Shown here: positions 11,935 to 19,469 of the stretch, in pieces | Position numbering within the stretch: position 1 is the first letter of the stretch | How the letters are laid out: each line of letters begins with the position of its first letter | Assembly (NCBI GenBank): GCA_002179805.1 | Contig: NAVB01001931.1 | Coordinates: 1 to 19,469 of the forward strand | Source: Acanthamoeba lenticulata | Lineage: Eukaryota; Discosea; Longamoebia; Acanthamoebidae | Direction of reading: 5' to 3' | Length of the DNA stretch: 19,469 nucleotides | Program-made: the position numbers and the translations under genes | Notes under the pieces: model-generated | The model's database searches: none | The model's input: the letters and a program-made list of their open reading frames with translations, nothing else | What the model was told of the DNA's origin: nothing

Positions 11935-12368
11935 AATTGCTGGCCAGAAAAGAGGGAAGAGGAACAACAATAACGGCAAAGACCGCGCCCATCAGCAAGC
12001 AGCGCAAGAATAGACAGACGCTGACGACAACGTCGACGTAGACAGGCGCGACCGGTCAGAGGCCGCCACCACCAAGAATCGGGGCGGTGGACCGGGGGCA
12101 GTGGAGCTGCGGCACAAGCGCAAGGAGGAGCGGCAGCGGTGGTATGAGGAGCGCATGAAGCGGCGCGAGGCCGACCGCCTGCGGCGCGAGGAGGAGGTCA
12201 TCCAGAAGTTCCACGGCCGCGGCTGTCGTCGGCGGCAGCAGGGGCGCTGAGGACGGAGACGATGACAACGACGGCAAGAATGAAAAGAAGAGAAACGATG
12301 ACAACGACAAGGACCAGGACGACAACGACGGAGAGGAAGACGATGACGAGAACGCGTCGTTGGAGTAG
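11935..12368 (+). pseudogene. Broken highly charged coiled-coil ORF
   Basis: Plus-strand reading gives IAGQKRGKRNNNNGKDRAHQ, an in-frame TAG near 12010, then RRDRSEAATTKNRGGG and a basic helix ELRHKRKEERQRWYEERMKR continuing READRLRREEEVIQKFHG (12101-12220), a strong coiled-coil or single-alpha-helix pattern. A frameshift then leads to an acidic tail (EDGDDDNDGKNEKKRNDDN and further D/E runs, ending near 12368). One stop plus one frameshift suggest a decayed nuclear-type charged protein. Alternatively these are exons with an intron I did not resolve. No family recognised. The antisense Ser/Pro-rich frame is its shadow. Confidence 0.4.
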
Positions 12369-12574
12369 TCAAGTCTGCGGCCGCAGCTATCGACTGGGGC
12401 CGCGGGCGTCGAGGGCGGGCCTGCATCACACACGCAAACAAAAGGCGGGAACGAGTCAGTCAAACGCGGGGAGGAGTAGAGATGTGACGGGACTAGGTAT
12501 GTGTATACCTCCCAAGTCATCTGCGTGTTGGTGAGCTCAAACTCATGCTTGATAAAGGAGGAGCACGGTACAAA

Positions 12575-13165
12575 GTTGGATGGGCCTCTCGCGCGGCACG
12601 GTCAAGGTCACCGTCCTCATCGAGACGATCCTCGCCGCTTTCCAGATGGACGAGGTCTGCTTCTTCCACCGCTTTGCCCCTCCCCGATCCTCGCACACCT
12701 TTGGCGCGCTCGACCCGGTGCAGGTCATCTCCATTGGCGCCCTACCTCCCCACCGTGGTGATCGTCAGCGGCCGGCAGTGCTCTTCGACCGCCTCCATCT
12801 TGCAGCGCCACGCGCGGTTCTCGATGTCGCGCGAGGAGCGCAACGCCACGCCGCCCCGTGGACAACTCCCGCCCGATCATCGCTGACGGCAACTCGGCCG
12901 TCATGAAGCTGACGAAGCTCCTCATCGAGCGCGGCGCCCCGGGCGTCCACTTTTGAAGACCAGAAGCCCGGCACCAAGAAGTCGGGCTACCTGGCGGGCA
13001 AGGTGCTCATCTCCACGCGCGAGCACATCGACCGCCTAGTGGCCGCCTGCAGGCCGACATCATGGGCACCGACACGCTCGTCGTGAGCCGCACCGACACC
13101 GACGCTGCCACCCTACTCGACTCCAACGTCGACGAGCTGGGTAAACGCCAGGACGTAGGTTGATG
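12575..13165 (+). pseudogene. Malate synthase-isocitrate lyase pseudogene (right copy)
   Basis: Remnants of both glyoxylate-cycle enzymes in tandem on one strand. 12580-12660 reads GLSRGTVKVTVLIETILAAF plus QMDEV, the malate synthase motif (G.P.GTIKA.VLIE.ILA.FEM.EI). Within 40 bp it changes to isocitrate lyase: [105 protein letters not shown] and [20 protein letters not shown], in shifting frames. The first part of malate synthase, everything between the two enzyme blocks, and the lyase C-terminus are missing. In the catalytic KKCGH motif Cys is replaced by Ser and the His is changed. A 4-nt deletion after GTGGCCGCC (about 13046) is shared with the left copy at 6231-6697. The malate synthase-before-lyase order hints that the parent was a fused bifunctional enzyme. 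Confidence 0.8.
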
Positions 13166-13280
13166 CGGGGGTTAATCCGCCTCCGGCGGTACTTGAGATC
13201 GGGGAAAGTGCGCTTGATCACCTTGCCAAACACCGACGACGAGAAAAAGACAAGGCGTGCCGCTGGTGCACATGTTGCTG

Positions 13281-13727
<447 letters not shown>

Positions 13728-13731
13728 TTAA

Positions 13732-13781
13732 AGGCGGAGTTTATCGCTTGCTGTAGTGCCGTTTATTTCTATGCGTAACTC
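13732..13781 (+). repeat. Right copy of 50-bp direct repeat (DR-R)
   Basis: Same orientation as 4603-4652 with two mismatches (TTGATG against TTTATC near the start). It begins 28 bp after the break of the truncated actin copy and ends at the start of the ankyrin-repeat remnant, whose terminal stop codon lies inside it when read on the minus strand. Confidence 0.85.
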
Positions 13782-14160
13782 GTGTCCTCCTTCCTCCCAC
13801 GGGCCTCGTCCCACGGGCAGCCGTTGGCACGCGCCCACTCAAGAAGCGCGGGGACATCGTTGACTTTGGTTGAGGAGCAGGTCTCCTTGTCCCAAGTGGC
13901 CTCCCCAGGGTGCCTCGGCACAAACACGTTTCTTCGGCCCACGGACAGCCGTGGGCGTGGACCACTGGACCACGCCCATGTTGCCTTCCCTGGCCGCCCG
14001 GGCATAGGTGGTCTTGTCCCACGGGTAGCCGTTGGCGCGTAGCCAGCAGAGACGTCCATGTGGCCTTACTGAGCCGCTTTCCGGCAGGTCCGCTCGTCAG
14101 GCACTGGAGCACGGCCAGGTGGCCTCCCTCGCCTACCGCAGGAGTGCCCGATCAAGTTCG
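13770..14160 (-). pseudogene. Ankyrin-repeat protein remnant, multiply frameshifted
   Basis: Minus-strand reading gives the repeat pattern of the large ankyrin families of amoebae and their giant viruses (GHL.VL.WARANGCPWD..TC..AA). Recognisable pieces in order are EGGHLAVLQCL, WLRANGYPWDKTTYARAARE with GNMGVVQW, HAHGCPWAEETC, GHLG-type pieces, and finally LLEWARANGCPWDEARG ending RKEDTSYA-stop. They lie in all three frames, so at least three frameshifts have occurred within about 390 bp. About four repeat units remain and no F-box or other N-terminal domain is visible. I call it a pseudogene; such repeats are protein-interaction modules. It abuts the right direct repeat. Confidence 0.7.
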
Positions 14161-14712
14161 TACGAGGCCACCCATCGGCGCTGTGTTAACGGCGTGTGCG
14201 CGTAGACACGTTATCGTCTCCGTGGTGGCGTCCGTTCACTAGGCCGAGCTGCTGTAGCTCGCGTGAAGCCTGGTGAACCGATTTGTGGCGTGACAACAAC
14301 TTATTCGTCAACCAGCAAATTGCTCATTCCCAGACAACTGACCTTTAACGCTATTGCCAACGCAACCTTGTTGGAAGGACTAACATGATTGGTGGGTCCA
14401 TTGCCTGGCGCAGCTCCGACGGAAAAGCTGCCTATTTAAACCAACTCAACTCGACGTCCGTCTTTTGCCCCGCCAACAACAACAGTGACCAGACAACAGC
14501 GCGTTTCTTCTCTCTTCATCGTCTTCAACAAGACCTCTTCTTTCTTCAACAACTTGGCTTGCTATCTACTGTCAACAACCTTCAACCAGCATCAGCCTTC
14601 TCGGGAGGCCTTTCCAACGAATAGCTTACACCAACTGCCTCCCACTACAACCAAGCAAGAGAGCATCAACGACGAGCAAGAGGGAGACGAGGGATAAGAA
14701 AAGCCTTTGGCC
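14161..14712 (+). promoter_or_regulatory. Upstream region and leader of the 14713 gene
   Basis: About 550 bp without a supported gene. A TATA-like TATTTAAA lies at 14433-14440, followed by a CAACAAC-rich, G-poor stretch (14455-14600) that looks like a transcribed leader; the predicted 5' UTR would be about 240 nt. Open frames here start with GTG or lie upstream of the TATA box and are not convincing. Confidence 0.5.
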
Positions 14713-15303
14713 ATGGCTCTGCCCAATGGGGGGTCGGCGGTGGTGATGAAGCGCCTCTACACCGACCTGCACAAGTCGTACACCGGCGACTTCTCGCCCT
14801 GTGCGTCGCCCCTCGCCACGCCGGCTACGTCGTCGCCTCTTCACGACCAGCTCCTGCTCAGCGCTGAGCATGGAGCCTACCTCGGCTCCTTCAACGAAGA
14901 GGTTGACATCGAGGACGAAGAAGACGAGTGCTGCCTGGCCGAGCTGGCCGAGCCCGTGGTCGAGCTCGTCAAGCCCAAGAGTCCAGCCGCCGCGGAGCGA
15001 GGCGGTAGCCAAGTGCGAAGCCGCTCCTTTGACGCGTCCAAGATGCTGGCCTCCCCGAGGCAAGTTCCCAGCGGGTCCTTTGTCAAGCGCCTCTCGCTCA
15101 ACTACCCTGCGCAAGAGCTGCAGCAGGCCCTCCTCACCCTGCGGAGCCTCCAGCCCGAGCCGAGCGCCGCCCCTGCCGCCGACCAGAAGCCGGCCGAGGA
15201 GAAGGCGCCCCTTCAACAACAACAACAAAAGCAAGAAAAGCCTCGGCGACGAGGCTTCTTCTCCCTTCTCCGGCGACGGGGCACAGCCAAGGGCACTCGC
15301 TGA
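14713..15303 (+). CDS. Unrecognised 196-residue Ser/Pro/acidic protein with basic C-terminus
   Basis: Single-exon frame starting at the ATG in CCATGGCTCTG (a good eukaryotic start context); an in-frame TTG six bases upstream is not a plausible eukaryotic start. The protein begins MALPNGGSAVVMKRLYTDLH, then has a low-complexity Ser/Pro/Ala section, an acidic patch EEVDIEDEEDECCLAELAE (about residues 58-76), two basic-Ser motifs (RSRSFDAS and GSFVKRLSLNYP) that resemble basophilic-kinase or 14-3-3 sites, a putative helix AQELQQALLTLRSLQ, a short Gln run, and a strongly basic end RRRGFFSLLRRRG. No signal peptide or membrane segment. No family recognised; it looks like a regulatory or scaffold protein with an intrinsically disordered body, and the basic C-terminus could be a nuclear or membrane-binding signal. 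Strong codon bias and a TATA-like upstream box support expression. Confidence 0.65.
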   Translation: MALPNGGSAVVMKRLYTDLHKSYTGDFSPCASPLATPATSSPLHDQLLLSAEHGAYLGSFNEEVDIEDEEDECCLAELAEPVVELVKPKSPAAAERGGSQVRSRSFDASKMLASPRQVPSGSFVKRLSLNYPAQELQQALLTLRSLQPEPSAAPAADQKPAEEKAPLQQQQQKQEKPRRRGFFSLLRRRGTAKGTR

Positions 15304-15386
15304 CGCGTGCACACATAAAAACTGTAAAGAGATAAAAATATAAACGTTTTTTTTTTTTCAATTCTGTCTTGGCCGCGTGCGATGCT
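15304..15386. terminator. Shared 3' region of two convergent genes
   Basis: Only 83 bp separate the two stop codons. It contains ATAAAAA and GATAAAAATATAAA words for the plus-strand gene and a T10-12 run at about 15346-15358, which is an A-run for the minus-strand gene. The two 3' UTRs probably overlap. Confidence 0.5.
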
Positions 15387-17155
15387 TCAGTGGGGGAACG
15401 GGATGGGCTGGCGAACGAGCTCGATGCCCTTCAAGTTGCGGTCTCTCCAGTTGTGGATGGCCGCGCGGACCTGGCCGGCGTCCTTCGTGTTGACCAGCTC
15501 GGCCAGGAAGTAGATGCCTGACCATGAGTGCGCAAGGCGTCAGCCCGGGCCGACACCAGAGGAGATCACAGACGAAGAAGAAGAGGAGACGTGCTTTCAG
15601 CGACGTGCGGCAACGAGAAGCACCAGTACTGGCTCATCAGCGGGTTGATGAACAGCTTGGAGCCCTTCGTGCGGAACTGGGTCGACTCGCGATGCTTGTC
15701 CCCAAACTGGCCCTCGACCGCTGTCGCCAACGACTGAATGAGCCCCATCGAGTCCTAGCCCATCGAGGCCAACGCCCAACGCCAGGACCGCGCCGGTGAA
15801 CGTACCCGAGGCCACGGACGCGCAGACGATGCTGTTCTCGGGCGTGCAGCTCTCGTAGGCGCGGATGAACTGCTGGGCCTCGTCGTGCTGGGCCAGCAGC
15901 GAGAAGGAACCCAGGAACCCGCCGTTGCGGATGTGGTACGCCACGTTTTCGAGGTACAGGCTGTGGTTGACCCCGTGATAGGCTGCGTTCCCACACAAGC
16001 AATGACGTTGGTGTTGGTGGCATCGTCGCCATCATCGCCATCATCATGAACAGCGGCAGCAACAACAGCAGCAACAACAAGGGCCGTACCGTCGACGCCA
16101 AAGCCGATGCAGGTGAGGTACTTGCGCTTGAGCGACGGGAGGCTGAGTTGGTTGACCGCGCAGATGGAGGCCATGTCCTCGGTGGGCGTGCCGAGCTCCT
16201 TCTCATTGCCCCGCATCAGCGAGTCCGTGCCGCCTGTGCCCATAGAGGAGATGCCATCGCATAAGCAGAGCCCACGCAGCTGCATGCATGCATGAGGATC
16301 GCAGATCGTACCGTCGGCCAGGATGATGGTGTCGATGTCGTGCATATTGACGATGTGCTTGTACGCCTTTTGCAGTGGGGCGACCCCTGCCGTCCGCCAA
16401 CATCGCACACAGGGTCAGAACACGAAAAATGAGAGGAACGGACAAACAGGACGGGACGCCAACCCGTGACGCTCATCGTGTAGACGGGCACCTCCTGCTC
16501 GAGAGGGCCCAATGAAAATAATGGTCAACCCTTTCCATCAACTTGTAGCAAGCAATACGAAAAAAATAGCGGCTGTGCGGCACCATGTTGTGTGTGCGGC
16601 GGAACCATATGGCCAGTTGGGCCTCAGGAAAGTACGAGTCTGTCTCGAGGTTCTTGTGTGGCCCTGCGCCAAGAGAGGGGGGGGGGAGAAGGCAATCAAG
16701 CGGTGAGCCACGACCTGGGCCCCGAAACGTGCTGGGAGAGCCTTTTCTCTTACATTCGGAGCGCACAGAGTCGGCGGTCACTTCAACGCACTGCTTGGTC
16801 ACGCGCTTTCCTGTGACTGTATCGAGGCCGTGGGTAAAGGCCAAGTTGAACAAGAACACGCGCTTCCCCTGCGCGTTTCACCCCACCATGGTCGCCCGGT
16901 TGGAGGAGTCAGTGGGTCAAGCTGAGCAGGAGACAAGAGGAGGAGGGCCGCCACAACCATCTTATGCAAGGCGAAGAAGAGCGGGAGGCCAGAGAACACG
17001 TCGTAGCCGCCGCCACAGCCGGCAATGAGCACGTTTTGGGCAGGCTCCAGCTCGGTCCAGAAGGGCTGGACGAGCGGAGCACAACTCAATGACATGGATG
17101 CTGTTGGCGTTTTTGAACCTTCCGTCCCGCTTGGGTTGCTGGTCGTCGCTTCCAT
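15387..17155 (-). CDS. DUF1152-family protein, nine exons
   Basis: Function unknown; DUF1152 (PF06626) is known mainly from bacteria and archaea. Exons 16958-17155, 16754-16868, 16584-16663, 16464-16494, 16312-16386, 16090-16233, 15789-15982, 15595-15754 and 15387-15517 join in phase into 375 residues. Family hallmarks are the N-terminal glycine loop AGCGGGYDVFSGLPL (about 45-59), VFLFNLAFTHG, VPVYTMSVTGVAPLQKAY across a splice, ILADGGTDSLMRGNE (about 163-177), LGTPTEDMASI, CIGFGVD, HSLYLENVAYHIRNGGFLGS, NPLMSQYW and a C-terminal AELVNTKDAG helix. The Gly loop suggests nucleotide or cofactor binding. Two introns are odd: 15755-15788 is only 34 nt and may instead be a frameshift, and 15518-15594 would use a GC donor (gcacgt). 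The start at 17155 is the ATG before the conserved domain; an upstream exon is possible. Convergent with the 14713 gene. Confidence 0.8.
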
Positions 17156-18224
17156 CCTTCTTCCTTTGCGCGCTTTTCGTTGCCTGCATTTTTTCTCTTT
17201 ATTTTTTCACGCTTCACCGAAGCTCGAGTTTGGCTTGCGGGTTAAGGAAGGTTTATGCGCAGGAACATGAGTTTCGGAGCTAATGATGGCAAGAGCGACA
17301 GTGGGAGCATTGGGAGCAACAGTGGGAGCATCGGTAGCGACAAGATCCTCCCCTCTGGCGGCTCTTCCTGCTCCTATTCCTATTCCACTTCTTCTTGTTT
17401 TTGTTCTTCTTGTTCTTCTTCTTGGCGCTTTCCTTGTGCTCCCCGGTTCCATCTCGTCGATTTCCATCAAGTCCTCCCTCTTCCGCTTTAACTGTGAAGC
17501 GTAAGAAGGAGAGAACAAGAAAGCGGAGCCAGAGGGGCTAAGAGCAAAGTACCAAGTCTGCTAATGCTACTGCCGTTGGAAGAGGCTTCCACAGGCAGTT
17601 GCAGAACACCTCTACAGGTGCGCGGTTGCTGGTTATGAACGGTGTTGTAGATGACATGATGTTACTTGGCTATGCTCAGGTGGGTTACTGGGGGTAATGG
17701 ACGGGTGAGCTTTCTCTTTATTGTGCCCCAGTCCTGGCCAAATGCAAGGTAACGATCAACTGACCGTTCAAATGAGCGTTACAGTTCTGGTTACAGATCA
17801 CGTTTCATATTAGTACGTGAACTGCCTGACTTTTTTTTTAAACAATAGTTTTGGGCCAAGTAACAAATCGCGATCTTGCAAACTCCGAACTAACTAGTTC
17901 AGATCTCCGTCGTATCGTTGTGCCATACTCCCTCCCCCACATCGTACCTCCCTCGCCAAGCAGGTCCGCTTCGCCGTCAGCCACGTAGCCTCTGCGACCT
18001 CCACGAGCATGCCTTCGTCCTCCCTCTCGGCCTCGCCCTTCCCTCGGCCACGCCACCCCACGTTGTGCGCAGTTCATTTGGGGCCAAAATGACCGACGTT
18101 TGTGTTGGCCTGCCGTTTGTTTTCGCCACCATGTGTACAAAAGACTTCAACTTCCCTTTCCCCCTCCTTCCGGCAGGCTGCCCAGCCCAGTCGTCACGGG
18201 TCATCGCAGACAAGATCACCATTA
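17156..18224. other. Intergenic region upstream of DUF1152 gene and downstream of SUGP1
   Basis: About 1.07 kb between two minus-strand genes. A minus-strand frame at 17207-17518 (103 codons, MFSPSYASQLKRKREDLMEI, then an Arg-rich stretch and a repeated APTVAPNAPTVA) might be a 5' exon of the DUF1152 gene or a small basic protein, because a cttcacag acceptor-like site precedes LKRKRED; support is weak. A short GGGAGCA repeat at 17303-17332 underlies the APTVA pattern. From 17520 to 17830 I see no gene. 17830-18224 holds the SUGP1 3' region; frames on both strands there are shadows or noise. Confidence 0.4.
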
Positions 18225-19419
18225 TCAATAGTACTGGCGTCGTGGGTTGTTGAGCGGGTTGGGCCGGTAGCGATACGCACTAACGGTGGTGGAGGCCACC
18301 CAACAACAAAGAAAGAAACGCCAGCGTTATTACGTGACCCTTTTCTCTACCAACGTAAATGCAAGTGTCGATAAACGTACGTCATCATGCGCTTCTTGTA
18401 GGCGGCGTAGATGTCGTCGCCCTCGTCCACGGACGACGGGTCGGACGTGCCCACGCCCAGCATGTCGTTCTTGACCTGCGCCTGGATGGGCTCCGTGATG
18501 CCCTCGCCCGTCGAGCCCAGCCCCGAGCCCTGCGTGACACACATAGCTTGTGTGTGAGCTCCACGAGCACACCAACAACGCGGACGCGGACGCAGACGAA
18601 CCTCCTTCCAGCCCATCTTCTGGAGCAGCTTCTTGCCGATGTCCGACTCGACCGGCGCCTGCGAGGAGGACGAGGACGAGGAGGATGAAGTGGATGAAGA
18701 AGAGGAAGAGGGAGAAGAGGCTCGTTTGGGCAAAAACTTCTCGAGCTCCTCCCGCGGCAAGAAGTCGCCGATGTGGTGGCCGCCGGGCTTTCCGTGGCGC
18801 GGCTGCGGTGGCACGAGATCGTCGTCGTTCTGCGGAGGCAGCGGCGTCGATCGGTAACCACCGCCCGGCGGAGGCGACGCCGGCTGCGGTCGGTCTTCGC
18901 TGAACCGCTTCTGCTGTAATCCCAATTTTTGTTATTAAAATAAAGAAATTTAAATTGCATAAAATAAAATAAAATAAAATATTACAATGACGTACGCCGA
19001 TTTCGTCGAATTGGCGCTTCTTGCCCGAGTTGGAGCTGCTGCTGGTGGAGGTAGCTGCTGCGGCCGCGGCCGGGTGAGGCGCATAAGAGGCCTGCGGGTG
19101 CGGGTGGTAGGCGGGCGGGCCAGCAGGCGTGTAGGCGACGCTCCCAAAGGAGGACGATGCCGTCTTGCGCCAGGGCGGCGGCGCGGTGCTGGAGGCGGCG
19201 GCACCGGCGCCAACGCCGACACCGGCGACGAGGGACTGGAGCGGGGTCTTGCCCGAGGCGGCGGCCACCTTCTTGCGCTCCTCATCGAGCAGCCACACGT
19301 AGTAATCGCGCTCGCGGCGCACTTCGTCGCTGGCCGTCGCCGCCGAGTCAAACAGGAACCCGAATTTGGGGTTGCCCTCGTTGCGCGACCGCGTCAGCTG
19401 CTCAAAGTCGGGCCCGTGT
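18225..19419 (-). CDS. SUGP1: SUGP1-like splicing factor with SURP and G-patch domains, 5' end beyond window
   Basis: Nuclear pre-mRNA splicing factor; in animals SUGP1 acts at branch-site recognition and its G-patch activates a DEAH-box helicase. Minus-strand exons 18996-19419, 18602-18913, 18381-18529 and 18225-18279 join in phase (introns 18914-18995, 18530-18601, 18280-18380). The upstream end is an acceptor (cttgcag) at 19420, so the N-terminus lies to the right. Visible in order: a SURP module HGPDFEQLTRSRNEGNPKFG followed by FLFDS and the aromatic DYYVWLLDEE; a Pro/Ser/Ala linker; LPREELEKFLPK; a Ser-rich run; the G-patch DIGKKLLQKMGWKE/GSGLGSTGEGITEPIQ; DDIYAAYKKRMM; and the conserved end AYRYRPNPLNNPRRQYY, nearly identical to the end of animal SUGP1 (AYRFRPNPLNNPRRPYY). 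About 312 residues are present. Intron 18914-18995 is strikingly AT-rich with AAAAT repeats. Confidence 0.9.
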
Positions 19420-19469
19420 CTGCAAGATAAAAGATTTTTTAAAATTATTATTATTATTTACTAAAAAAT
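19420..19469 (-). other. Partial AT-rich intron of the SUGP1-like gene
   Basis: Minus strand ends in cttttatcttgcag just before the SURP-coding exon. The ATT-repeat-rich sequence up to the window edge fits an intron, like the AAAAT-rich intron 18914-18995 of the same gene. Its donor is outside the window. Confidence 0.7.

Noticed and set aside
12056..12520. 154-codon minus-strand Ser/Leu/Pro frame
   Set aside because: Low-complexity antisense of the charged coiled-coil remnant on the plus strand; no domain features.
14485..14709. Open frames starting with GTG or TTG, including a TTG start for the 14713 gene
   Set aside because: Non-ATG starts are not expected in this eukaryotic nuclear DNA; the ATG at 14713 has good context.
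18102..18374. Plus-strand two-exon candidate starting ATGACCGAC near 18090
   Set aside because: The region is the last exon and last intron of SUGP1 on the other strand (conserved AYRYRPNPLNNPRR end), so the plus-strand reading is a shadow.

Overview
The window looks like nuclear DNA of an Acanthamoeba-type free-living amoeba. A complete actin CDS (4951-6078) encodes the 375-residue actin I recognise as Acanthamoeba actin. The flanking DNA is GC-rich with strong GC-ending codon preference, and the other genes carry many short introns (mostly 72-107 nt), over half of them starting GTAC. Most real genes are therefore broken across several reading frames; I rebuilt them by splicing and checked that phases join.

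Layout. Left block, ordinary and gene-dense: a Rho/Rac-family GTPase (minus, runs off the left edge), a divergent promoter, ribosomal protein eL24 (RPL24, plus), and an 11-exon gene I identify as KICS2/C12orf66, a subunit of the KICSTOR complex of nutrient-TORC1 signalling (plus, 1996-4348). Middle block, rearranged: intact intronless actin (plus) followed tail-to-tail by a decayed isocitrate lyase fragment; an AT-rich island of about 3.6 kb (roughly 6700-10335) with palindromic tandem repeats and unrecognised decaying minus-strand ORFs; a two-exon GDP-fucose O-fucosyltransferase-like type II membrane protein (minus, 10336-11782); a broken charged coiled-coil ORF; a malate synthase/isocitrate lyase pseudogene (plus); the last third of a second actin gene (minus); and a frameshifted ankyrin-repeat remnant (minus). 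The actin/isocitrate-lyase pair thus occurs twice in inverted orientation around the island, and a 50-bp near-identical direct repeat (4603-4652 and 13732-13781) brackets the whole rearranged segment.

Right block, ordinary again: an unrecognised 196-residue Ser/Pro/acidic protein with basic C-terminus (plus, 14713-15303), convergent with a nine-exon DUF1152-family gene (minus, 15387-17155), then a SUGP1-like SURP/G-patch splicing factor (minus, 18225 to beyond the right edge).

The genes do not form an operon-like pathway. The most interesting items are the KICS2 orthologue in an amoeba, the intron-rich eukaryotic DUF1152 gene, the inverted actin/glyoxylate-cycle pseudogene duplication around a compositionally foreign island, and a 23-bp-period array of a 10-bp palindrome. 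No tRNA, rRNA, CRISPR array or recognisable transposase was seen. I cannot exclude that the rearranged segment is partly an assembly artefact.
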